This document shows positions 54,500 through 64,000 of a stretch of DNA of 64,000 nucleotides, piece by piece. The notes below the pieces were generated by a model. The model worked only from the letters and a program-made list of their open reading frames with translations. It was not told where the DNA came from and made no database searches. The translations under genes were made by a program, and so were the position numbers. This DNA comes from Undaria pinnatifida (Eukaryota > Sar > Phaeophyceae > Laminariales > Alariaceae): positions 13,568,268 through 13,632,267 of the forward strand of contig JABAKD010000020.1 in assembly GCA_012845835.1 (NCBI GenBank), in the 5' to 3' direction. Every line of letters begins with the position of its first letter. Within the stretch, counting starts at the first letter, position 1.

Positions 54500-57240
54500 A
54501 AAACACTACCTTAAGAAAGTATATCTCCGCGTTCACGGCCAGGCAGGGAACGGATAAGGTAGGTCGAGGGGCTCCTCGAAGACAACGCTCGAACAAAGGG
54601 ATTTGACCGAGAAATCCGATACCGAAAAGCAACGACACAACAGCGTAGTACGATAATCCAATCAACACGGCAAACGCTTCGGGGCGGCCATGAAAAAAGT
54701 TTGAAATTTTGTCAATTTGGAAATGATGCCAATTAAAAAAATGTTTTCCCATTATTTATTCGTTCAAGCTCTGCTGACGTCAAGATTCAAACAAAGGCTC
54801 TAGAGTACCGCCGCAAAATATAAAAATTGAAGCAACTTCTCGCTTGTCTCGCTTAGCCCGCATACCCGTTCCCGGCCAGGTGCGGAACGGATAAGGCAGG
54901 GCGAGGAGCGTTGGAGCCGCCCCTCGAAGATGGCGCTCGAACGAAGCGATTTTACCGAGAAATTCGAGGTTCGATATTTCAATACCGAGGCCGAGACGAA
55001 AAAATCTACTCGCCAATCCCCGTCCTCTCAAAAAAACACATCATTTTTTATATACAAGGGCTCCGCCCCCATGCTCCGAGTAGAGCAGGGCAGCACTTCG
55101 ACTTGTTCGATTCAATATTCGATAGAGTGAAAACCGTTACCACACAACACACAGTCTACGCGTGTAGATTGCAAAGTAATGCCAAGAGATCGATATCGAC
55201 TAACAGCGGACTACGTACCTCTGCGTTCCTTGCGTGAATCCGATTCCGAGCCTCAACATATTCCGATCGGATAAATCCGAGCCCACGCAGACTGACCCTC
55301 TAGTCTGGCCACGAAGAGACTTTTCCAGTGCGCATGTTGATGTTTTGACTCGACCAAGCATCCAGGGCCAGCAAGGGAGTGGCCATGTATGCTTCATGTT
55401 CTCTATGTAGCCACTGAGACGCGCGCACTGAGCCAGCTTCTGATACACCATGCATGATAGTATCTAGATCCGAGGCTCGCAGACCGACTGTCTGTGTGTA
55501 TAGTCTGATCGTGGAGAGACTTGCTGACGGTATTCTAGGCGTGAAACACGGTGTCGCTGCCTTCGTCATTCAATTCCTCGAATGCTATTATAATGCTGCT
55601 ACGTGTTGCTATCTAGTAGATAGAGTATTAGTAGTACGCGATAGCACTTGACTAAGAGTTTGGCAGTTAATAATTTCAGGCTCGAGTTTTAGCCGAAACA
55701 TATATACTTCGAAGTATATATTACGTAAGTAAATATATTACCTGGTATGGCCTTTTTGTCTAATCGCTGGTCGCTCATTGGCCGGGGGTTGTATATAAAG
55801 TAACCGTCATCGGGGGACGATAGGGGGACGATAGGGTCCCATCCCAGGATCATAATACATCCACACATACATATACAACTCCGACAACCCGGGAACGGAC
55901 ACGGATATCACCAGGATTGATACCTCCCCGCACAGTGTGGAAATAATCCCCAACCCCACCGACCGGCCGATATCTGATTGGCTGGGGGTCGTATATTGTA
56001 GAGCCAGCTCCACCCGGGGACGATAGGCTCCCATCCCCGGTCCGGAGGTCATTCTATATATTTAAAAGTTAGACAAACTGGGGAATAAAACCGAGTGCTC
56101 TCGGGTCGTCACCGCCCCGCACGGTGTGGAACCCCTAACTCCGTTGGCTAAAATCACTGATGGGTTCAAGCTCCACGACGCCGCCTCACCCCAGGAGGAT
56201 GATAGGGGCTCACCAATCAATGGGGGGCAGTTCCGTCGCACACGGGGAAGATAGGGCCCCATTCCCGGTTCAGAATTTCTCCGAATCTCTACAGCTCTAA
56301 CAACACGGGAACTATAACGATGATCTTCCGGGTCGATACCTCCCCGCACGGCGTGTCAACCCCGACCCCATTGGCTTATTCGTGATTGGCTCGTAGGCTT
56401 TGACCCAATAAGCTCACAATTGTTTCGACCGACTCGGGTTTTCTCGCACACTTCCGTACACGGCAAACATTTGCAATGCGAACGCAATTCGACCAGCTAT
56501 TTGCATGATAGGTCGCACAAAATAACGATCTAAGCCTACATCAGGTTGGCGTGCCGAGCAAGCACGCTCAAAATGAGAGTGAGAAAACCACTTGATGAAC
56601 AGCAACAGCAGCACCAAACGCATCATAGACGGGCGAATTAGAGCGATTTGTATCCAGGATTCAGGCCCCCCCGGTTATAATCACAATTGATTTCAAGCAA
56701 AAATGGGGTGTTCGAAGCAAAACGACGTAATAAATAGAACTAAAAGACTGGCACAACTCGAGCATAATAACCGTGGAAAAAAAAACTGAAACGAGGCCAA
56801 AACAGTGCGTATTTGACTCGCGTAATGGCCGAATAATCATGGAATACTATAATCACCTCTTTGTCGCTTATGCGACGCCGAAAAAAAATGCTGAAAGTCC
56901 CGTTTTCATTCGCTTATTGGGTAAAAAACTAAGCTCGCTACTATTTTTGCGGGTTTTCTTGCATACTATTCGAGTAGGGCAAAATTCGCCAGGCGACCGC
57001 AATTCGTGCAAAACGCTCGACCTCAGGATGAATCTATACAGTTGGTACCCGGAGCGTCAAAGATAAGACCATTCGGGACATGAGAGCGGTCAAATTGCCA
57101 TGTCCCGGCATACTAACAGCCATATATTGCCCATAGCAGATAAGATCAATGAGCGCCTGCTTGGGCTTGCCACAGGGTGATCTTGAATCGGAATACCCCC
57201 ACTGTAGTGTTGTAGTAGCTTGTCTGAAAAACTGTTCTCG
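54500..57240. repeat. Segmental repeat, copy 2
   Basis: Colinear with 50347-53960 but without the 52287-53439 insertion. It includes anchor GCACTTCGACTTGTTCGATT, a satellite array, AATAATCATGGAATACT and GGGTGATCTTGAATCGGAA. The LTR element follows about 100 bp to the right. Confidence 0.75.
55820..56400. repeat. Satellite array, copy 2 (~3 units)
   Basis: Same unit family as the arrays at 47815 and 51315, in the same position within the segmental repeat. Confidence 0.8.
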
Positions 57241-57348
57241 ATTTTGTATATTTTTTTCCATCCTCTTTATTATCTTTGCACTGCTCTCGCCCTCCCTCCC
57301 AGTAGTAATATATATCACATCAGCGGTCACATAGCTGTACCGACTCGT

Positions 57349-57675
57349 GTACCGACTCGCGCGACCGTGGGCCCGGTGGTATCAGCTCCGAGGACTTTCC
57401 CTCGTAGGCTCGGAGTGCGTTTGTCCACAATGCAATAGTTCGTTCGTTATCACACGGGGAAGTGTCATGCCATCGGCTATGGACCTTCCCGTTCGTATCA
57501 CAAGATCTCAAGAGCTCACAAGAAACGCCAATAATGACACTCCCTGATAAAACGATCCAACCATTCCATGTACGACAAAATGCCCAATGATACGACCACA
57601 GCGGTACAGCACCCTCCAAAAGCCCATCTCGGGCTACCAACCACAAGTTGGTTCAGATTGAGTGGCTTTGATAAA
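57349..57675 (-). repeat. LTR, 3' copy
   Basis: Reads on the plus strand from TGTACCGACTCGCGCGACCG to TGGCTTTGATAAA. The repeat begins TG on the plus strand, so the minus-strand LTR ends CA as expected. A 13-bp duplication of TGTACCGACTCG sits directly outside it at 57336. Confidence 0.85.
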
Positions 57676-58062
57676 AATAGCTGTCCGTACGTTGGGCAAT
57701 GGTCAAATCCAACAAATCGTGGTCAGCTTCACCACCACCTAACATCTACCACGTTTACTGGCCGTGAACAAGGATTGTTCAGCAGCCGCGTAATCACTAA
57801 TGAATCTTCAAGCAAACCACGCACCACGCGTCACATCTCCAATTGCGCATGCAACTTGCCGAAACCCAGACCACACATGGATTGTGTAGTTCAGTACAAC
57901 AGTCACCCATAAAACGGAAGCATCAACCCCGGACATGCTCTGTCCACACACAGCCTCGGCGATGAACCGCCAGCTGTGGCTGCGTCAGGCGCTATCAGCG
58001 CCCGGCGCAGAAATTCCAAGTCAGAAAAAAACTCGAAATTCAACATTTCGATCAAACCGAAA

Positions 58063-58586
58063 TCAGCAATTCAAAATTCGGGATCCCCCCCAAACCACAA
58101 TATGACCAAAAACGCGCCCATACCGCTGTACGAATCCCCGCTTTTGATCCGTCTTCAGCCGCAGCGTCTTGAGCTCTTTTCGCAGCACGGCCGTCGCGCC
58201 ATCAAACACGCGCGACACCGGCTCCGAGGTGCTCTTCGCCTCCTCCGGCCCTTCCCAGGCCATCTTGACGACAAACTGGTCGTCACTACCGAGCGGCAGT
58301 CGTGGCACGACTCTGCCGCACTCCACCGCAGGCGATTACGTTCAGGTGGGGGCTTCGTCCGCACCACCCTTGTCCCTGAATGAAACCGGACCGCCCCAGG
58401 CTTCTTGCGTGCAGGTGGGTCACGCGGCAACGCCCGGCATAGTACGTCAAGGTGCGTGCGAAAAACGATATCGCGCACCATCTTGGCACATTCCGGTGGG
58501 GAGCCATGGTCAACAGCGTTATCGACAACCGTCTCCAACACGCCCGCACGATCCCGTATTTCCATCTCGGAATCCTGAAATATCAT
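58063..58586 (-). pseudogene. Decayed pol remnant downstream of protease
   Basis: Overlapping minus-strand ORFs (58586-58155 and 58326-58063) hold fragments in different frames, such as NAVDHGSPPECAKMVRDIV and FVVKMAWEGPEEAKSTSEP. This looks like the protease-RT linker region of a pol gene with at least one frameshift. The polymerase itself is missing. Confidence 0.5.
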
Positions 58587-58589
58587 GAG

Positions 58590-59533
58590 TCATTGAGACA
58601 GCAGCGTCAGCGCGACTTCATCGTTAACGTCGCCTGGCGCGTCACCGCCCGGCACGAACGCTATGACAGCCATCGTCGCTCGCCGCACAGCACCATCGCT
58701 GGGCTCGCCCACAGAATGAGCTGAAAGCTCCATCCCAGTGCTATCTTGACGCCCTTGTGCCTTCAGTACAGAGGCCTTGAGCTGCGCCATGACGTCGATG
58801 CCGAGTTTCTCAGCGTCTTGTGCCCGATGATAACCACATCGCCTCCCCCAGGGAGCACGATACACGGCATCGTAAATCGGACTGGTCCCCATGGTGTATT
58901 GATCGTTAAGTGGAGTGGACACGATTGCGTCTCAATATCACACTCCTGGCCCAACGACGTCACCACACGCGCATGCCCAACAAATGCCTGCGTTAACGCG
59001 GTTTGCGTCATCCCCGGCTGTCCCTGCAGGGCCTCTACCAGCTCCTCCGACATAGCTGTAATGTCTAAGCCAGAATCCATCAGTACCTTAACCTCAGCAG
59101 CCGCGCAAGCACCGGGAACCGCGAGACTCCCTGCGACATGCTGCGTTAGGGCCTCCAAGTGCGGTTCGGTCTCCACCGTATCCACGCTCATATCACCACT
59201 TCCACCCGGCTGTAAGACGGAGACACGCGCATATGAAATGGTGCTGGAATCACCACATGACTGCTGCGACGCGGGTGCCGGCAGCTGCACCGGAACGGAG
59301 TGAAGAACTGGCGCTGCATTCTGTGGCCCAGCGCTCTGAGACACCTGGTGCTGCGCCGTCTCGGTGAGCCAATAATCCACTGGCGCCATCCTTTCCCGTG
59401 GCCCGCGAATGTACACGTAGTCGTCGTCATTCTGCCTAGATGGTTCAGGCGCAGCAGGTTCGGTCTCCATAACCACCGCCTTTGAGGCGGTCTTACACGC
59501 ACTAGCTCGAGGGGTGGCTGTCGCAGGGGCCAT
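58590..59533 (-). pseudogene. Retrotransposon aspartic protease region, frameshifted
   Basis: The first ORF (59533-58763, 256 codons) has the retropepsin-like active-site motif VLMDSGLDITAMSEEL at about residues 150-165 (catalytic D153-S-G). The flap-distal hydrophobic-Gly motif VVIIGHKTL is at 233-241. Leu replaces the usual Ala after DSG. Soon after IIG the frame is lost; the continuation EKLGIDVMAQLKASVLKAQG is found in another frame at 58922-58590, showing a frameshift near 58780. The N-terminal ~140 residues are Pro/Ala/Ser-rich linker. Probably inactive as a polyprotein. Confidence 0.8.
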
Positions 59534-59611
59534 CCCGGTTGTCTTGCTCCGGGTATGCTGAGCGGTACCGCTTGTGGACTGCTGCTGCTGTATAGGGGTC
59601 TGGCCGTGGCT

Positions 59612-60618
59612 CTAGCCATGGACGCCTTTCCCCGCCTTGCCCTGCTGGCTTTGGGGGCAGTCCCGCTGCTTGTGACCTTGCTTGCCACACACAAAGCACT
59701 CCTTGTTGTCGTACCGATGGTTCCGCTCTGCTTTCACACCAGCAGCCTTGGCACTCTCGCGTGAGTGGTGCCCGTCAGCAGCACTTCCCTGCGGCTTGGT
59801 CCCCGCAACAGCCACCGACCTAGCGTCACGCCGCTTTGCTGTTTGCCGGCGTACAGCATCGCTGGCCCCAATTACGGCTTGATCCCGTTGCTGCTTGGCA
59901 ATTATGCTGAACAACGCGTCAGAGTCATGCTTACGAGATCGAGATGCAACGTTTTTTCCACCTTGCGGCGGAACTCGAGTGGCTCGATTCCCGCCGCCAT
60001 TGCCTCCACCAGCACCTTGCCATACTTTAGCATGTACTGCCGACTGTCGGGCCTCACCACCGCCGTGAGCCTGCTGTCAGCAAGGTATTTCCGCAGGGCA
60101 CGTTTTTGCATGAACACCCTGCTATCTACCGGTACGCTCGCATCTATCTTTAGCACACGGAACATCTGACGGCAAAAATCCTCATCACTCGTCTGCTGCA
60201 TATCAACGCCAGCAAACCTTTTGAGTCCTTGCAATAGCTCCTCCTCGGAGAGGACGACCCACAACCTGCCATCGTAGAACTCATCAGCCACCCTCATTTG
60301 GGTCGCCGAATCTACCAGCTCTCGCCTCCTCGCGAGTACCCGGTCTCCTCCATCTTGGTTTGTGACATGCATCTGCTGCTCGTACTCCGAGTAGGCAACA
60401 AAAAATTCACGCATATCTTCGACGGCAACACCATCACCACCCAACCTAGGCGGTCTATCTCCCCCGATCGTCACCTTAATTTCCGGCTTCAGCCGGCCGC
60501 CGGCTCGGCCTCCACCTCTCGGGTTGCCCCAGCTTGCAGAATGGACTCCGTCAGCGCCCTGCACTCGTGCTTCTCTTGCTGCTGTAGGGTCTTCCATGGC
60601 TTTCGGCTGGTGTTCCAC
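59612..60618 (-). pseudogene. Retrotransposon gag with CCHC zinc knuckle, frameshifted
   Basis: ORF 60618-59902 (238 codons) contains a charged, helical capsid-like region. A frameshift at about 59905-59914 leads into a second ORF (59914-59612) that carries CFVCGKQGHKQRDC, a C-x2-C-x4-H-x4-C zinc knuckle that binds nucleic acid in gag nucleocapsids. A stop follows shortly after, before the protease frame. The gag start at 60618 is about 90 bp inside the 5' LTR boundary at 60709, normal for a short leader. Confidence 0.8.
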
Positions 60619-60708
60619 ACCAGCACGCGAACAGTACTTTCTGGCCTCCGAAAAGCAAATTGGTCACGTTTTGGGCAGTACGCAGAACTTATCCTATTCA
60701 GTTGAATT

Positions 60709-61037
60709 GTACCGGCTCGCGCGACCGCGGGCCCGGTGGTATCAGCTCCCAGGACTCCCCCTTGTAGGCTCGGAGTGCGTTTGTCCACAATGCAATAGTT
60801 CGTTCGTTATCACTCGGGGAAGTGATATGCCATCGGCCATGGACCTTCCCGTTCGTATCACAAGATCTCAAGAGCTCACAAGAAAGCCAATAATGACAGT
60901 AGAACTCCCTGATACAATCTAACTATTCCATTTAGGGCAAGATGCCCAATGTTACGACCACAGCGGTACAGCACCCTCCAAAAGCCCATATCGGGCTACC
61001 AACCACAAGTTGGTTCAGATTGAGTGGCTTTGATAAA
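60709..61037 (-). repeat. LTR, 5' copy
   Basis: Direct repeat of 57349-57675 with scattered substitutions and a few indels (for example extra bases near 60900). Contains GGTGGTATCAGCTC, as does the other copy. The divergence implies an insertion that is not recent. Confidence 0.85.
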
Positions 61038-61227
61038 CTTAGTGGACCTGCCTGCCCCCTCCCCACTACGGTACATGCCTTAATTTTTATCGCGAGAAGA
61101 ATTCAGCATTTTGTTCCCTCGTCGGTTCGCGTCGAATTGTACTTACCCACGCTGCTATTAATAGGCGTTCTCAGCAGTTAGTTGATCCTATTTTTGCATT
61201 TCTGCAAAAAAAGTAAAAAATCTCACA

Positions 61228-61296
61228 ACGGTGGTAATTGAACTCAAGGACCAACGCTAGTAGTATTCGAAGGTAACCACTAGATAGAGCACCGGG
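61228..61296 (-). other. tRNA-like relic or SINE head
   Basis: On the minus strand CGGTGCT at the start can pair with ACCACCG at the end (6 of 7 positions) like an acceptor stem. Inside are CTAGTGGTTA (D-arm-like), GAGTTCAATTACC (near B-box) and, just downstream, a T6 run that could end Pol III transcription. The length is about 66 nt and no good anticodon stem forms, so it is probably not a functional tRNA. Confidence 0.35.
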
Positions 61297-61334
61297 GCGA
61301 CCGGCTCAATGTAACTCACTAGAAATGATCAATC

Positions 61335-61660
61335 AGCAATCAGCAGCAAGGAACACGTCAAGTAGGAAGCAACACAATTATTTGTCAGTTACGTACCAAC
61401 ACAACGGCTTTTCCAGTTGACCGCGGCGAACGATCAAAACAGCAACGGAGACAGAGGCGCCACAGCAACAACAAAGCATGCCTTCCACACCGCCTATACT
61501 TGTGCATGGAGTCTTCTAGGGGAAAAGAACCACCCGCCGATGCGATGCTGGGGCGAATGCATGCAACTGGTTTCTTACGTGGATACCGTCTACGACTTAC
61601 TACGACCTTCGCGTGGCGCAGCTTTACAACAGGACCGATTTTTCCGCTTGTTTTTCACGT
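61335..61660 (+). repeat. Dispersed repeat family D, copy 2
   Basis: Diverged copy of 49615-50130 with the same block order. It lies just to the right of the LTR element. Confidence 0.7.
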
Positions 61661-62009
61661 CAAGAAGTAATTCCCTGTTTTTGATACACCCTCCCCATCC
61701 ATGCTATAAGTCAGACAAAAAGCGTGTGTGAAATAGAGCATCAGTCAGTGTTTGTGCTCTTACTCGTACCTACGATATTTTTTGCGCGAGTACAAACTAT
61801 GTCGATGTGCCCGAACGACCACCCTCGAGGCCGGGGACGCAGCCACTCGTAATGCTGCTGTGTGACTTTTTCTGGCGCAGTAATCGTAATCACTACCTCC
61901 TCGTTTTAGGCATGCGTGCGCTTGCCACGTCTATATCCATGTACGTACGCACCTACCGATATTAAATAATTAAATGCACTACTATGATACCTACCGCGGT
62001 ACCATCGGG

Positions 62010-62345
62010 ATTTTTTTTACAGTAAATATTCGTTGTTTTGAGACAAAATAAGACGCCAATTTGAAAATAATATCTTGCCAAGGTTTATTTTAATAACCTC
62101 TTCATACATGAAGATCTGAAGAATAACTGAAGAGTACCGTTCAAACTGCAAAATTTTGCACACTTCTCGCTTGTCTCGCTCAGCCTCCATCCGCGTTGAC
62201 GTCAAGGTAGGGAACGGATAAGGCAGGGTGAGGGGTGTTGGAGCCGCCCCCCGAAGACGGCGCTCGAACGAAGAGATTTGTCCGACAAATTCCAGTTCCA
62301 AGAATCCCATACTGAGGCCGAGACGAAAAAAACTCGGACCAAATC
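62010..62345. repeat. Segmental repeat fragment, copy 3
   Basis: Matches only the left block of the segmental repeat (CACTTCTCGCTTGTCTCGCT, GGAACGGATAAGGCAGGG, CGGCGCTCGAACGAAGAGAT). The rest of the repeat is absent. Confidence 0.7.
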
Positions 62346-63390
62346 CCTGTCCCCTAAAAAAAGGATTATATATTTCCCCAAAACCATCGGATTCATTTCC
62401 TTAAAGGAATTATAGCTTCCACGCACAAATAGCCCGCCCGTCCGCCCCCCTCCCCCCCCCCCCCCGCTCCAACCCCGCCCCTTTTGATCAAAACCAGGCC
62501 CCCACGTCCTTCAAAACTCCGCCCTCCCCTCACCGGTTATTCGACTTGCAGAATTCACTTGATAAACGGATGCATTTCCTTCCACAGCCGTCAGATTTTG
62601 TCCCCCCCAGAAACGGGTTTTATAGTTTCCGCGAACAGACTGACTAACATCACTGTGTTGACCCTGATAGCTACATTGTAGTTGTAAGGGGAGTCGCCGA
62701 CCTATATCCTTTATGAGGACGCACAACCCGTAATACGCGCGATCGGAGTATCACACACAGCTTGCAAAGATGAGTTTCGACAAAATCTTCGATCTCACAG
62801 CTGGAGTGTATTTTCATTTTTTATAATATACAAGGGCTTCGCTCGCGGGCGGCTGGGCGCCGCCCGCTACGCTTGCGGAAGGAGGAATGGACATTCAGTA
62901 GGAAGGCGGAAAAGAAGCACAAATGGCGCAACTGGCGACTTGAAAATGCCAAGAGGTCAATATATAGTTCAACGGTACAGGATAGAGACGATTATGATTA
63001 TGAGTTTGTTATTATTATCCATTCGCCCAGTCCATGATGGACACGTCGGAGGACTTGCTTGGCATATCCTTCCACCTCTCAGGTAGCACCTGTAAACTCA
63101 TTAATAGCTCTCTCTAAGTCGATCATCAATAATAAATTATCGCAGTGCATAAACACCAGGCACGCGCTTGTCGAGGATAGAGACAGGAAAACTACAACTT
63201 AAGATGTAAAGGAGCGCAGTGCCAAAAAAAACATGCTGGAAGCAGAAACTTGAACGCACACACCGCAAACATGTGAAGTACATTTGTATTCCTGAAAGAC
63301 GAAGAGCACGCATTTAAATTTAGGCATAGTTCTTAAAAAACGATGCTGGTAAAATAAACCACAACTCAACGTTCTATAAAGAACGTGCTG
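62346..63390. other. Gene-free spacer
   Basis: No exon was supported. It contains a C-run (62445-62465) and two related blocks with TTTGTCCCCCC..AAACGGGTTT at 62597 and CCCCAAAACCATCGGATTCA at 62378. It probably includes the 3' UTR of the gene ending at 63391. Confidence 0.4.
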
Positions 63391-63939
63391 TCAACATTGC
63401 TTCCGAAGGAGCATGCAGGCTTGCTTGGACTCTTCCTCCTCAGCGGAGGTACCCAGCACCTTGCACTCTTGTTTTTTGTCGATGATCTTGTGGATCTGTC
63501 CACAAACGTTGAAGCATGGCGGGAGGACGTCGATAAGTATGTGTAAAAAAGTATTCGTACTTCTCTCCAGCAGACGTCGTAACCATCCAAATTATTGGAG
63601 CTCCTTTCGTTGTTAGTAATTGTTGTGGTATTGTTGTACTTGCTCTTGGTACTCGGAAAAAGAGCCGCACTTCATAGACTATATCCGCACGCCATCCCCT
63701 AGGCCTGTGAGCAAGAGACATGGATGTTTCGACTCGTGACACATAGGACGCAAGATAAGAGTAGAACGTACCTCGATGTCGAACGCCCTCGTGGCACCGT
63801 GGGAATGGAATGCGGGATGTATATCGAGCAAGTGGTCGCCTGCCTTCTTCAGGAGGTCACCGACCTTGATGTCGCCGGTGCACTTCGTGTTTATGTCCTC
63901 GCTGACTTGGCGGCCCTCGGCGGCTGCTTCGCAGGGCTT
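63391..63939 (-). CDS. 3' end of an unrecognised Cys/Lys-rich protein gene
   Basis: Two exons, 63939-63772 (56 codons) and 63495-63391 (34 codons plus stop), with donor GAG|GTACGT, acceptors TTTGCAG and GGACAG, and matching phase 0. The gene continues past the right edge. The product fragment reads, in parts, KPCEAAAEGRQVSEDINTKC, GDIKVGDLLKKAGDHLLDIH, then IHKIIDKKQECKVLGTSAEE and ends RKQC. It is rich in charged residues with spaced cysteines, has no low-complexity tract and no membrane segment. It resembles the C-terminus of a small soluble or secreted protein, but no family was recognised. Confidence 0.6.
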
Positions 63940-64000
63940 CTGCAAACGACAACAACGGATGGGAATACCTTGCGTTCAGTGAATGTTCAAAATAGTAAGG

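Larger units (their letters stand above)
57349..61037 (-). mobile_element. LTR retrotransposon remnant lacking RT and integrase
   Basis: Two direct repeats of about 328 bp (57349-57675 and 60709-61037), about 90% identical by eye, bound a 3.0-kb interior that reads on the minus strand. The interior has gag, a CCHC zinc knuckle and an aspartic protease in the standard order. After the protease only a decayed ORF tail remains, and no reverse transcriptase, RNase H or integrase motif (such as YxDD) was found. Frameshifts break both gag and the protease region. The gag-knuckle-protease order fits Ty3/gypsy-like elements, but without RT the superfamily cannot be fixed. Confidence 0.85.

Noticed and set aside
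58169-59303. Plus-strand ORFs of 139 and 185 codons
   Set aside because: Antisense to the retrotransposon protease region, which has clear DSG and IIG motifs on the minus strand.

Overview
This is a eukaryotic nuclear window. Exons are short to medium and GC-rich, introns run from about 0.1 to 5 kb with GT(GAG)...AG borders, and simple repeats and non-autonomous mobile elements are dense. The style (a possible plastid/ER-type leader with a SAFP motif, Gln/Gly/Ala-rich proteins, long introns) best fits a stramenopile and most likely a brown alga. That assignment is an inference and not a sequence match. I saw no rRNA, CRISPR array or bacterial-type operon.

Four split genes can be supported by joining exons whose splice sites and reading phases agree. 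(1) 6799-25443, minus: a roughly 1,750-residue protein with an N-terminal WD40 propeller spread over about eight exons, then a very long acidic/Gly/Ala/Ser low-complexity tail with basic NLS-like patches and a helical C-terminus. (2) 25875-34311, plus: a 1,118-residue protein with a signal-type leader, a Gln/His tract, one WW domain, a Pro/Gly-rich region with repeated W-G motifs, a short helical segment and a Gln/Gly-rich tail. It is divergent from gene 1 across a 431-bp shared promoter region. (3) 37306-43032, minus: an Ataxin-10 homologue with the diagnostic C-terminal domain rebuilt across a splice junction. (4) 63391-63939, minus: the last two exons of an unrecognised gene that continues beyond the right edge.

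The rest is mobile and repetitive DNA. Region by region: 1-1014 is a foldback element with 133-bp inverted arms around a 28-bp minisatellite. 1.9-2.9 kb is a MITE swollen by a 43-bp minisatellite, and two sister copies lie at 36.0 and 38.2 kb. Each sister carries an ~82-bp TTAA-flanked mini-element at a different site, so each serves as the empty-site control for the other. Further foldback or inverted-repeat elements are at 14.2-15.0, 23.8-24.1, 45.5-47.2 and 52.3-53.4 kb. From 45.4 to about 62.3 kb there is a mosaic of three or more diverged copies of one segment, each including a satellite array (period about 175-190 bp). A 3.7-kb LTR retrotransposon remnant (57.35-61.04 kb, minus) keeps gag, zinc knuckle and aspartic protease but has lost reverse transcriptase and integrase.

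No single pathway links the genes. The most notable points are the WW/W-G protein, the unusual WD40 protein, an Ataxin-10 with a large insert and a possible GC-AG intron, and a set of insertions that can be dated relative to each other using paralogous empty sites inside this window.
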